Program-made: the position numbers and the translations under genes | Notes under the pieces: model-generated | Seen by the model: the letters and a program-made list of their open reading frames with translations, nothing else | What the model was told of the DNA's origin: nothing | The model's database searches: none | Assembly (NCBI GenBank): GCA_025174535.1 | Contig: JALBUN010000009.1 | Location: 1,240,001-1,304,000 of the forward strand | Direction: 5' to 3' | DNA from: Cantharellus purpuraceus | Lineage: Eukaryota > Basidiomycota > Agaricomycetes > Cantharellales > Hydnaceae | DNA: 64,000 nt | Shown: piece by piece, positions 32,690 through 44,130 of the stretch | How positions within the stretch are numbered: the stretch's first letter is position 1 | Layout of the letters: each line of letters begins with the position of its first letter

Positions 32690-33046
32690 AGAGCTTCTGC
32701 TCAATACAATGTTGTCATTCCTGTGGAGTAAATTCACCATCTTTACCAAGCTTGGTAGAGAGATCAGGGGTCTGCTTTGGAGTTCTAGAGGTAGAGGCTG
32801 TGAGATGATTGGATCTGGGGTTACTGGATTTACTAGAATTAGGCTGCTTCTTATTGTCACTACTCTGGGTAATGGAGGATGCAGTGGATTTGCCCTTATC
32901 ATTAGACTTGTCCTAGTTCTTGTCTGAGGAGGTCTCACAAACTTCTTGGAGTGTTGTTTCCAGTATCAAGCATTGATGGACTGTACTAGAGTCTGAAGTT
33001 TGAATAGGGTGACAAGTTTACCTACTCTAGCTACTTTGTCCTTGAT

Positions 33047-33357
33047 TGTTAAGTGCTGAAAACTCGGAGTCTCCCATCCTCATCCAACCACAGAGCACTA
33101 TTCCACTTCCCTGTTACTAAGTGCTACCTCTACCCCTCAACCTGATTGATCTTTGGAGTGCTGAACAACTGCGTTACACACTGTCTGTTTGCTAGGACCG
33201 TTGCACGCAGGCTTATAGGATCTATTCCTTAAGTGAACTGACAACGGTTGTTGTAACCCAAAAGAAGAAGACTACTAATGAGGAGAACAATGGTGGGGTC
33301 TGGAGTTGACGGAGGTGGAGATGGAATCCAGAGATCAGAACTTGGTGTTACAGGATG
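33047..33357 (-). mobile_element. Chimeric LTR-beta-like insertion
   Basis: Begins TGTTAAGTGCTG and ends near GTGTTACAGGATG, like a reversed LTR-beta. Its first 200 bases match the unrelated repeat at 61554-61763 instead, including the site CTTATAGGATCTATTCC. It interrupts the gag of copy A. No clean target duplication found. Confidence 0.6.
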
Positions 33358-34011
33358 AAAGGCCATTGTATCATTGGCATTGGAGTGCTGTGCTTCCCCA
33401 TTGGACATGAGCAGCTAGTCAATTAAACTCAACTAGGTGCTTGGTGATCCTCTGGTTATCACACATTCAGAGATTCTCAAGTTTGGCCTTGGCTTCAGCC
33501 TCTGGGTCATAAGGTCCATAGTTGGTCTTCAATTCAGACATGAACACAGAGTAGTTGTCTAGCCAGGAGGCTTTGGAATTGGAGGTCAGAGTGGATTCAA
33601 ACCAATCAAGTGCAATTCCCTTTAAAGCCTAAGTAACTTTAGCACTATCATTAGAGATCACATCAGGACAGTTGCAGAAATTGAGGGTACATTGTGTAAG
33701 GAAGGGCTGGAGTTTGTGACAATTGGATCTGTTGAAGGTATCTGGCTCTTGGACCTTGGTCTGAGTAGAGGACTTCTGCAGAGACAATATGGAGTTAGCC
33801 AACATGCTGAGGACTTCTGCAAGGTTTTAGAGATAGGGATGGATGAGAGATTGGCTGGAGGAGTGTCTTCTTGAAGTTCAGCCTTGAGCTCCTGATCAGA
33901 AGCTGGGGCTTCTCCAGGGACTTCTTTGATGGTGGCAGGTTGCACTCCTGCTTGGATGGAGGTTTGGGTGATTTGGGGGGCATGACAATTGAGGGTAGGA
34001 GTTGTATATAC

Positions 34012-34547
34012 TGTGAAGTGGCTGGAAATGGAATTCAGGGAGGTAACCAGAGTTCAGATGCTAGAGATATATGGAAGGGGATTTTACTATTCCAGTTCAA
34101 CCAGAGACAGAGTGGTGCAATAACTATTGAGTTGGATCAAGTGGACTTGGCTTCAACTTGTGTGTTGTATCCCCTTGGATTGTCAGTCCAATATTTCAGA
34201 GTTTGGAGGTATGGAGTTGGATCAGGGATCTGGAGTTCAACTTGTCAAGAAGTCACTTGTCAAGAAGCCAGTAACCAAGAGGATATTGGGGTCAAACTTA
34301 GTTGATATACAAACTACTGTAACATACAGAAAATAGCCCATATAAGTATACAAAGAATTGAATGAGAAACTGGAATGGGAGAACAATAGGGTGGACATGG
34401 GATATAATATGAAAAGGAGTTTGGAGTTCAGTCTCAAGTCCAAACTATTACTAATCAATATAAAAAATAAAAGTTATTGTAATCTATAACTAGAAAACTA
34501 CTTATCAAGAGAACAATAGATGGAGTTTGAGGTTGTTGAAGATGGAG
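34012..34547 (-). mobile_element. LTR-beta, 5' LTR of gypsy copy A (truncated)
   Basis: Starts right after the conserved leader (reverse of GTATATACxAACT). It aligns with 61764-62300 in the same orientation. Its outer end is replaced at 34548 by an LTR-gamma fragment. Confidence 0.8.
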
Positions 34548-34651
34548 TGTTGTGCTGCAGCAGGGTTTGATATTCTTCTCAGCTGTTCATTCATGGAATT
34601 GTAGTGATTTAGAGTTTGCCCTAAAACCATAATTTTGCAGGTTCCAAAACA
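34548..34651 (+). mobile_element. LTR-gamma 3' end fragment
   Basis: About 100 bases ending GGTTCCAAAACA, nearly identical to the ends at 36114, 58277 and 60520. Confidence 0.8.
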
Positions 34652-35205
34652 GAGGTAGAAGAGGAGGTGACTGGAGCAGAGGCAACTAGTCAACCAGGGA
34701 GTCCAAGCATGCCAATGCAGATGCAGACCCCTGAGGTCATCATCATATTGGTTATGCAGACAGAACCATCCTGTCCAACATATTCTCTACTGGCAAGTTC
34801 ATCAGTGCATTCTCAGCCAAGGCCACTGTTTACAGCAGGTGCAGCCAAAGAGGATGACAAGGCAAAGGCAGAGAGGGAAGAAGTGGAGGTGGGTCCTGAA
34901 GCAGATATAGAGCCAGAGGTCATATCAATGCTTGATTCTACTACCATGAACAGATTCCCAGTCACAACCACCTTCAATCATCATCAAAGGAGACAATGAA
35001 TATGAGATATCAGAGATTCTCAACTCAAAGATCAATTGTTGATACAAGTGTAAACTCCAGTACCTAGTCAAGTGGACTGGATATGAAGGCACCAATGAAG
35101 AATCTTCATGGATCTCCATGTCTGAACTGATCACACATCTGAATCCATTTCTGATTTCCACTCTGCTTATCCAAATAAACCAGATCCTCTTATGAATCTT
35201 TAAGT
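34652..35205 (+). mobile_element. Gypsy C-terminal relic with chromodomain
   Basis: After a glutamate-rich frame of unknown origin, 34975-35200 reads NEYEISEILNSKINC, one stop, then KCKLQYLVKWTGYEGTNEES and SWISMSELI. This is the chromodomain found at the integrase C-terminus of chromoviruses; it binds modified histone tails and steers integration. No integrase core is attached. Confidence 0.7.
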
Positions 35206-35851
35206 TATAATCAACTCCAATCCTATTATTTTACATTATTCATTATATTACATTTATAGAACAAAACACAAGTCAACCTGAGCTCTAAAAACACCACTCT
35301 GATCCAAACCTCATCTTCAAAAATTACAAGTCACTCTCATTACTTCTTTAGCTGCTCTGAAATTATATTCACATCTATTTTTATTTCTACAAGTTGGATG
35401 TCCCACTTTGTTTTTCCTTACCCACCTCAGCTTCCATCTCTGACTCACTATTATTCTTTACATCTGACACCTAGTCCTTCTCAGAGATAATACAAAAGGC
35501 CTCAGTGGGTTGTGGGCACATTGCTTATCTAAATCTTATGTAAGGCTTATCTAATTTGCGCCAGCCTCCCATTCACCTGCTGTCTGGTCATGTGACAAGT
35601 CACGTGAGGTTGCTGAGTGTGCACTTGCAAATCAAAAATTTTCATTCGCTTTCTACCCCTGACCCCTACAAGCTCGCTGTCCACAATCAGTCGCTGCCAT
35701 TGCTCTCTGCTGTTGCTCTCTGCCATTGCTCTCTGCCTTTGCTGTTGCTTTCTGTTGCTTATTGCTAGCCTTGAAAGGTCATACCTCCTTGGGCTAAACT
35801 TAGATTGTGATTAACACCACAGTTTAGGTTGAAGTTCATGGTTCCAAAACA
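35206..35851. other. Unassigned sequence, probably part of an LTR
   Basis: About 650 bases with no gene. 35540-35780 keeps more CpG than its surroundings and contains imperfect repeats of TGCTCTCTGC. It ends at 35851 in TTCCAAAACA, the LTR-gamma end signature, so the right part may be a divergent LTR. Confidence 0.4.
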
Positions 35852-36114
35852 CTCATTTTGGAATATCTGGACCCCTAAGCATCCGTGAACTCTACTCTGG
35901 AAGTCTTATTCATTTCTTGCTGCTAAGAAACATATTACTTTTCTGTGTATAGTCTGCATTGACCAATACAAGGGATTGTAACCAAAGTACAAATGTTAAA
36001 TTGTTTCTGGAGTTGTGCTGCATCAGGGTTTGATATTCTTCTCAGCTGTTCATTCATGGAATTGTGGTGATTTAGAGTTTGCCCTAACATCATAATTTTG
36101 CAGGTTCCAAAACA
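35852..36114 (+). mobile_element. LTR-gamma 3' part inserted in gypsy copy C
   Basis: Matches 58010-58277 and 60250-60520 and ends GGTTCCAAAACA at 36114. Gypsy copy C resumes immediately afterwards. Confidence 0.8.
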
Positions 36115-36343
36115 ATCGAGGTGGTGTCTCCATATCCAGAAGGCTTCATATATGGTAAGGAGCCCTTTGTCATGGACATCATAGTTCAGTTTGAGGGGTG
36201 TAAATGTATGTGAGTGAAAAGCAATTGGATGGACTTGTCCATCATCCAGAGAGATGATGGACAAGATTGCAGTGAGTGCATAGTCGGAGCCATTGGTTTC
36301 TAATAGGATAGGAACATCTGGAACCCAATGAGTCAGTATTGGA

Positions 36344-36949
36344 GACGCTTGTTCAGAAATACATCAAATATGTATATACAACCCATTTCCTCAAATTTTA
36401 TATAATATACTTATATTAAAACATATTTTGATATTTCATACATGATTCTCAAATTTATAATTTACTTAGATTTAAAACATATTTTGATATTTTGACATGA
36501 TTCTCAAAAATAATTCTTTTTTTTTTTCATTTGCTGGTGGCAACTGCTTCAAGGAAATATTCTACTCCTGCTACACTTAATTTCTTTCACTCATTATTTC
36601 TTATACTATACTGGTAAAATAATCTAATGTACCTTGAATCCTCACCTGGCATTTGTATATCTAAATATTCTCTATTATACCAATAATATTAATATATACA
36701 TTACTGTTATATTCATATAAACAATTATGTTCATCCATAACAAACATCTTATCTTGTAAAGTTTATTAAAATATGAAATATATATTTATATTTATAAAAA
36801 TTTAAGATATTCAAAAAAAACTTGGATATCCAAAATCTTTAAAGATATCCAGATTGTAACTCCCTATTTTTATGATCATTATTAAAATTCTGATGTACAT
36901 CTTGTATACATCAGAATATTGTATAACAGCATCCTTCCGAACAAGTGTC
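36344..36949 (-). mobile_element. Short TIR DNA element (606 bp), copy 2
   Basis: Ends GACGCTTGTTCAGAA and TTCCGAACAAGTGTC, target duplication GGA. Removing it with one GGA rejoins gypsy C in frame (TSTP then ILTHW). Reversed relative to copy 1. The longest copy; no coding capacity. Confidence 0.92.
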
Positions 36950-37221
36950 GGAGTGGAGGTAAAGGCCTCCTTCAAGGTCTCAAAGCTCTGTCTAAATTTG
37001 TCAGTGAAATTCCATTGGATTCCCTTCCTAGTAAGCCAGGTGAGTGGAATGGTAATATTGGAGTAGTTGTAGATGAAGTGGCGGTAGAAATTGGTGAACC
37101 CTAGGAAGGACTGTACATCTTTGACTTTCTGTGGTTCTGGCCATTCCTGTATGGCTTTGATTTTGTCATTGGACATTGTCAGTCCTGCAGGGGAGAGGAT
37201 ATAGCCTAGATACTTGACTGA

Positions 37222-37787
37222 GACGCTTGTTCAGAAATACAACAAATATGTATATACAACCTATTTTCCTCAAATTTTACACAATACACTTCAATTCAAA
37301 CTTATTTTCATATTTCAACATCACTCTCAAATTTTACACAATATACTAGATTAAAACATATTTTGATATTTTGGCATAATTCTCAAAAATAATTCTTTTT
37401 TTCCCCATTTAGTGGTAGCAACTCTCTTGAGGGAACATCCAAATATCATTGATTCTTTTTTATACAATACTTATAACATAATTTGAACTATCTTTAATCC
37501 CCACCTGGTATTTGTATATCTAAATACCCTATATAATACCAATTATATTAATACATACATTCCTATTATATCCATGTAAATGATTATGTTCATCTCAACC
37601 AAATATCTTATCTTTTAAAGTTTATTAAAATATAGAATATATGTTTATATTTATGAAAATTTCACACATCCGAAATCTTTTAAGATATCCAAATTGTAAC
37701 TCCCTGGCTTTATGTATCATTGAAATTCTGATGTATATCTCATATACATCAGAATATTGTATACTGACATGATTCCAAACAAGCGTC
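37222..37787 (-). mobile_element. Short TIR DNA element (566 bp), copy 3
   Basis: Ends GACGCTTGTTCAGAA and TTCCAAACAAGCGTC, target duplication TGA. Inserted in the reverse transcriptase region of gypsy copy C. Confidence 0.92.
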
Positions 37788-39532
37788 TGAGTCAGAGTGA
37801 AATTCACATTTGTCAGTGTAGGTGAAGAGGCCATGTTTGCAGAGATGTCAGAGTACTTCTTGGACGTGTGTCCAATGTTCATCTTCATTATCTGAATATA
37901 CCAAAATGTTGTCTAAGTAAACAAGGACAGTAACATTGAGGAGGTTGGCGAAGGTATTGTTCATGAACTGCTGGAAGGCAGCTGGAGCATTGGTTAGTCT
38001 GAAGGGCATGACCATTCAAAAGATCCATATTGAGTGTGGAAAGTTGTTTTCCACTCATCACCTTCTCAGATATGGACTAGATGATAGGCATGTTGGAGAT
38101 CTATTTTGAAATAGATCTTAGCCTTTCGCAGGCTCTTGAGCAGGTCCACAGTGTGGGGTATTGGGTATCGGTCTTTCTTGGTGATCTTGTTGAGTCCTTG
38201 GAAGTCAACATATAAAATGGAGTGATCTGTCCTTTTTGCAGACAAATAGGACTGGAGCTTCATGGGGGGATAGGGATGGGCAGATGAAGCCTGTGGCCAA
38301 GTTCTCATCTATGAATGTTCAGAGAGCCAGTAGCTCTTTTTGGGATAGCAAGTAGATAGGGCCAAGTGGAGGGGTGGAGTTGTCATCCAACTCAATCTTG
38401 AGATTGTATGGTCAGTGTTCTGCCAGCAAGTCAGCTTTAGACTTGCTGAACACATCGGCAAACTCATGATACTCCTTAGGAACCATAGACAGGTCCGGTG
38501 GAGTTGATCAAGCAGAACAGGTGGCAAGGAGCATTGGATTGGAGAGGTGAACCTGGAATGTTTGTGAGCCATCCAGTTTGCTTAGTCTGGCGAAGACCAT
38601 AGCATCCACCATAAATATAGATGGAGGGGTAGATGGAGTATCTATCAGAGCAGAGTCAGCAGAGGCAGAAGATAATTTTGCACCTATAGTTGCTGGTGAT
38701 GTCAGGGATGACACAGCCTGCACTGGAGAACAGAATGTGATATGGCCCAATGCCCAGTCAATCAACAGATTGTAGCAGGTGAGCCAATTATGTCTGAGAA
38801 CCACAGAACAGCTGGAGTCAAGCGGAGTAACATAGAATGCAAGGTTCTGGATTTCTCTGACAGAAAAATGAATAGACAGATCTATAGCTCATGAAATAAC
38901 AGCATTAGTGGTGCCATCAAATAATCAGAGTGATATCGGAGTTATGGTATATGTATGGAGTTTAAGTAAATTGGAAAAAGAGGAATCAAGGAAACAGTGA
39001 GTAGAACTGGAGTCAATTAATGCTTGGATAGCGGTATTGGGAATGGAGTTGGAGTAGACAAGGAGGGTAAGAGAGTTGGAGTGGGAAAGAGTGGATGCAT
39101 TCAGACAGACCTCATTTGTCATACAGGGAGTACCAATGCAGCCCTCAGTCCATACAGAGGCTAGAGGACTGCTTACTATTTTTTTGGGTCCATTGCCTTG
39201 GCATCAGACTTGTTCATTGTAGCATTGGTGGCACAGCCCTTTGCTTTTGCTGCAGACAAGGTTGCCTTGTTGCAATCCTTGGCTTGGTGACCAGGTTTTC
39301 CACAGAACAGAAAGTGGTTGTTGTCCATGTGGTGCTGGTGTTCCTGCTGGGTAAGTTTGCCATCCTTCCCCAGCTTGGTGGAGAGGTCTGGAGTGCTCTT
39401 GTGAGCTCTGGAGTTGTTGCCAGTGCTGGAGTTGTTCTGACTGGAACTGGAAGCAGTGGCATTACCAGTGTTTGACTTCTGGCCAGAGTTGGTAGTGGTC
39501 TTCTTATCAGACCCCTTGTTGGAGGGGGTCTT

Positions 39533-40002
39533 TGTTATGACTATATTCATTAACGTCCAGATCCTCATCCGATCCACTCAGATCCATTTGGAAACCGCCA
39601 TCTCCAGGCCACCTGTCTGATTGTCATCACAGATTCCGCCCATCCGTCTCCAGTTCCAATTGATGCATCAGCATCACCATAGGAACCCGGACATCCATCC
39701 CCATCAGACTCAGACATACTCACATAAGGCCATTGGCCTTGGAGACCCAGCACTGGAGTAATTATTATTAGATTTCAAAATATGTATTTAAGTTGCCCGA
39801 CTGGGGACTCCCAGTTCTAATATCGAATCACACCTAGTTCCTAAGTCCGATCCTAACTCTCTAAGTTGTACTCCATCTCCAAAATCTTGGACACCGGTAT
39901 TAGTGAGGGTGCAGCACATAAACTGAAGCCAAGTCCATTCCGACCCCCACAACGTACTCCAATTCCGACGAAACCTCCGCCAATCGGACCTAGTGTGTAA
40001 CA
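39533..40002 (+). mobile_element. Solo LTR-alpha inside gypsy C gag
   Basis: TGTTATGAC at the left and GTGTAACA at the right, 470 bp, shorter than the 511-bp solo copy. The flanking 5-mers differ (GTCTT, TGGGC), and some gag sequence present in copy B is missing here, so the insertion was accompanied or followed by a deletion. Confidence 0.8.
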
Positions 40003-40725
40003 TGGGCAAGCTTGCAAAGGTTAACCAGAGTATCTGACTTACTGATGCATGATATCTTGTCCTTGATGCAGGATGGGAGACCAATGTAAAATTGGCATTG
40101 GAGTGCGGTGTCACCCCATTGGACCTTCAGAGCTAGCTGCTGAAAACTCACAATGTATTTTGCAATCTTGTGATTTTCCTTCATACAAAGTCAATCAAGT
40201 TCATTCTCGGCATTGGCCTCAGGGTTGTAAGGACCAAAATTGGTCTGGAGTTCAGAGATGAAGTCGGAGTAGTCCTCTGACCATATTGGGTCATCAGAGT
40301 CATCCATGAGCGCTGGCTCAAAGTAGTCCAGTGTGGTGCCCTTGAGATAGGACATGGTGAAGGTCACCTTCACTCAATTGGATGTGAATGCATCAGGGCG
40401 GTCATGGAAACCCAACCAGCATTGCATCAAGAATGGTTGGAGCTTGTGTGGATTGGAGCTGTCGAATGGGTTGGGTTCCCAGACCTTGGTCTGGGACTTA
40501 GGAGCTTGTGGGGTATGGATGCTGCTGGTGAGCAGGGAGATGGCTTGCACCAGATTTGGGGGGGGTGGAGTATTGTCCTCTTCATTGACAGTCTCTATGT
40601 GGTCTGTCAGTTCTTCGACAACCTCAGGGATGGTGTCAATGCTGGGAGCGGGCACCTCAACAGTTTGTGCATGTTTGGAATTGGTGGTGACATTGGTGGG
40701 AGTGAGTACAGCAGTTTGAATATAC

Positions 40726-41247
40726 TGTTATGCACTAGGTCCAATTGGGGGTCAGAGTTTGGGTCAGAGCTTAGGTTGGAGTTGGAGTGGGAATCAGGGT
40801 GCATTGTGGGGGTCAGAACAGACTTGGCTTCAGCTTATATGCTGCACCCTCACTAATACCTGTGTCCAAGATTTTGGAGATGGAGTACAAGTTAGACAGT
40901 TTGGATTGGACTTAGGAGCTAGGCATGATTCAAACTGGGGAATGAAGTCCCCAGTCAGACAACTTAAATACATATTTGAAATCTAATAATAATTACTCCA
41001 GTGATGGTTCTCCAAGGCCAACAGCCTTATGTGAATATGTCTGAGTCCAATGGGGATGGATGTCTGGGTTCCTATGGTGATGCTGATGCATCAATTGGAA
41101 CCAGAGGCAGATGAGTGAGATCGACGGTGACAATTGGACAGACCAAAAGGAGATATGATGGTTTCCAAATGGAGTATAGATTTCATATGCATGGGGATCT
41201 GAGTGGATTGGACAGGGATCTGGGTGTTAATGAATATAGTCATAACA
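40726..41247 (-). mobile_element. LTR-alpha, 5' LTR of gypsy copy C
   Basis: 522 bp, reversed: starts TGTTATGCAC and ends CATAACA. On the gag side it is followed by GTATATTCAAACT, closely similar to GTATATACGAACT next to LTR-beta in copy B, so both gypsy families share the presumed priming site. Confidence 0.85.
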
Positions 41248-41460
41248 TCTGCTCCACTTCCTCCTCCTCCTTCCATCTCCATTCTACTTCCTCCTCCTCC
41301 TTCTGTCTCGATTCCACTTTCTCCTCCTCCTTCCATCTCCACTCTGCTTTCTCCTCCTCTTTCCACCTCCATTCCACTGCCTCCTCCTCCTTCTGTTTCT
41401 GTTCCTCTTCCACCTCCTTCCACATCTGTTCCTCCTCCTCTTCTTTCAATCAGGCCAGGA
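41248..41460. repeat. Pyrimidine-rich minisatellite
   Basis: Imperfect tandem units of about 40 bp built on TTCCATCTCCA and CCTCCTCCTTC. The glutamate-rich and proline-rich frames over it are by-products of the repeat. Confidence 0.85.
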
Positions 41461-41655
41461 GCAACTGCTCAAGCTTGGCCACACTCATGTTTGCAAAAGG
41501 ATTTGATATTGTTGAGGATAAGACCTCAACACACCCCTCCTTTTATATGCTCTCCAGACCCCCAATATAAACGCTGACTATGCCCAATCATCTCAACTAT
41601 TCAGTCTATGGACCTGAGGCCTCAAGGGCTCAGCCTTAATGGAGAGATCCTGTTA
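41461..41655. other. Unassigned spacer in transposon cluster
   Basis: Under 200 bases with nothing recognisable. Confidence 0.4.
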
Positions 41656-41695
41656 TGACTATATTCATTAATGCCCAGATCCCTATCCAATCCAC
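41656..41695 (+). mobile_element. LTR-alpha 5' stub
   Basis: The first 40 bases of LTR-alpha (TGTTATGACTATATTC), cut off where LTR-beta of gypsy copy B begins. Confidence 0.8.
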
Positions 41696-42326
41696 TGTTA
41701 CATCCTGTAACACCAAGTCCAATCTCCAGATCCCCACCTCCCCCATCTCTATTATCCATCAACTCCACTCCATCAACTCCACTCCATCAACTCCACCTCC
41801 ATCAACTCCAAACTCCATTATTGTTCTCCTTATAAGTAGTTTCTTCTTATGGGTTACAACAAACATCCTTCTTTTATATTGTTTAGTTTAGTTCAGATTT
41901 GGCCCAAACTCCAAACTCCTTTCCATGTTGTACTCCATATCCATCTTATTGTCTTATCATTTTAGTTTCAGCATTTAATTCTCCACATACTTATATGGGC
42001 TACTCTCTGTCTATTACAGTAGTTTGTATATCAACTAAGATTTGCCCCATCAACTTCTTGGTTGCTAGCTTCTTGACAAGTACCTTCTTGACAAGTCAAA
42101 CTCTGGATCCTTGATCCAACTCCATACTCTGAACTCCAAAATATTGGACTGACAATCCAAGGGGGCGCAACACACAAGTTGAAGCCAAGTCCACTCAATC
42201 TGACTCAATAGATATTGTCTCATCCTGTCTCCGGTTGAACTGGAACAGTAAAGTCCCTACCTCTTCTTCACTAGCAGCTAAACTCTGGTTATTCCCTTTG
42301 AACCCCAAGTTTTACAGCCCTTAACA
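41696..42326 (+). mobile_element. LTR-beta, 5' LTR of gypsy copy B
   Basis: 631 bp from TGTTACATCCTGTAACACC to CCCTTAACA, followed by GTATATACGAACT and gag. Contains short tandem CCATCAACTCCACT units near its start. Same family as the solo LTR at 61764-62354. Confidence 0.9.
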
Positions 42327-44130
42327 GTATATACGAACTACTACCCTCAATTGTCATGCCCCCCCTGAAGCATACAAACCTCCATCTGAGCGGGAGTACC
42401 ACCTGCCACCATTGAGGAAGTCCCTGGAGAAGCTCCAGTATCCAATCAGGAGCTTGAGGCTGAACTCTAGGAAGGCACTCCTCCAGCCAATCCCTCATCC
42501 GTCCCCATCCCTAACCTTGTGGAAGCCCTCAGTATGTTGGCTAACTCCATATCATCCCCAAAGAAGTCCTCTGCTTGGACCAAGGTCCAAGAACCAGATA
42601 CCTTTGATGGATCTGATTCCCACAAACTCCAGCCTTTCCTTATGCAATGTACCCTCAATTTCCATGACCATCCTGATGCATTCTCCAATGGCAGTGCTAA
42701 AGTTACTTATGCCCTATCTTATTTAAAGGGAACTGCACTCAATTGGTTCAAACCCACCCTGACCTCCAATTCTGAAGCCTCTTGGCTAGATGACTACTCT
42801 GAATTCATGTCCAAATTGAAGACCAATTTCAGACCTCATGATTGGAGGCTGAAGCTGAGGCTGAACTTGAGAATCTCCAACTGCGTGATAACCAGAGGAT
42901 CGCTAAGTCAATTGACTAGCTGCTCATGTCCAATGGGGAAATGCTGCACTCCAATGCCAGTTATACAATGGCCTTCCATCCCAAATTAAGGACAAAGTTG
43001 CCAGAGTAGGCAAACCAGTTACCCTATCTGAACTCAGGACTTTAGTACAGTCCATTGATGCTTGGTATTGGGAATGATGCTCTGAGGTAGCTCAAGAGAC
43101 CTCCTTGGGAAAAAACCAGGACAAGTCCCATGACAAGGGCAAGTCCACTTCTTCCTCCAACACCCAGGGCAGTGACAACAAGAAGCAGCCCAACTCCAGT
43201 AAATCCGGTAACCCCAGATCCAACTCCCTTACAGCCTCTACCTCTGGAACTCCAAAGCAGACCCCTGACCTCTCTACCAAGCTTGGTAAAGATGGTAAAC
43301 TTACTCCACAGGAACGACAGTATTGTATTGAGCAGAACCTCTGTCTCTTTTGTGGATGAGTAGGTCACATTGCCAAGGATTGTCTGAAGACCACCTCAGC
43401 AGCTATGAAGGCTTGTGCTGCTACAATGGACAACAAGTCTGACAAGAGCTCTGAAGCCAAGGCTATGGAGCCAAAAAAATAATCAGCAATCCTCTGGCTC
43501 CAGTACCAGACAAGGGTTGCATTGAACTCACTGGTGCCTTCACAGAGCTATGTCTCAACACATCCACTCTTTCAGATCCTAACTCCTTGACACTCTGACT
43601 CACCTCCAATCTCATCCCCTTAACTCTGATCCCAACCCTAGTGGACTCTGGTTCCACTCATTGTTTCCTTGATTCTTCGTTTGTCTCCAGACATCATCTC
43701 TGGACTGAAGACATCACTCCAATCCTGTTATGGCTCTTCAATGGATCTTCTAACTCTGTTATTAAATCCATGATCGACTTGCCACTCTGTTTTCCTATGG
43801 GAGAAAGCCACTCCATTACTTTTTATGTAACTCTGTTGGATGTTAGTTGCTTGGCAGTTCTGGGACACAACTGGCTCACCTGCTACAATCTGTTGATTGA
43901 CTGGGTATTGGGCAGTATCTTGTTCTGAACTCCGATAGAGACTAAATCCTTGGTGCCATCTGAGTTGATAGCATCAGCTCCACTCAACTCTGTAACTCCA
44001 CCTCTACTTGTTGCTCTGAAAATTGCTTTCATCAATGCAGCAACCTTTGCCTGTGACTCCTTCCAAGCTGACATACAAACTTTCAAGTTGTTCATCTCCT
44101 CCACAGTTCCAAGGAACTCCAAGGACCCTC

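Larger units (their letters stand above)
30663..34011 (-). mobile_element. Ty3/gypsy copy A, internal region, decayed
   Basis: Read from right to left: gag (about 33985-33360 and 33040-32000), retroviral-type zinc knuckle region near 32125, aspartic protease with LVDSSSTHCFLDSSFISRH (about 31840), and reverse transcriptase with [31 protein letters not shown] and [14 protein letters not shown]. The catalytic YLDD box reads YLID, so one metal-binding aspartate is lost. The RT ends at about 30663, followed by LTR remnant. Two insertions interrupt gag: a TIR element (32145-32689) and an LTR-beta-like chimera (33047-33357). It is non-autonomous and dead. Confidence 0.85.
36115..40725 (-). mobile_element. 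Ty3/gypsy copy C, internal region, nested and decayed
   Basis: Right to left: gag with PNPFDSSNPHKLQPFLMQCW (about 40470), a zinc-knuckle region FCGKPGHQAKDC (about 39290), protease LIDSSSTHCFLDSSFS (about 39000), reverse transcriptase with [16 protein letters not shown] and [13 protein letters not shown] (about 38200), the RT-RNase H linker FLGFTNFYRHFIYNYSNI (about 37090), and an RNase H start with THWVPDVPILLETNGSDYAL (about 36300). Insertions are two TIR elements (36344-36949, 37222-37787) and a solo LTR-alpha (39533-40002). Nothing past early RNase H remains. Its own 5' LTR is the reversed LTR-alpha at 40726-41247. Confidence 0.85.

Noticed and set aside
36811..37176. A gene ending in a tail after TSTPTLVRKD
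   Set aside because: The tail is translation of a TIR element; the protein is gypsy polymerase interrupted at that point.
41091..41449. Glutamate-rich and proline-rich long frames
   Set aside because: By-products of the pyrimidine-rich tandem repeat at 41248-41460.
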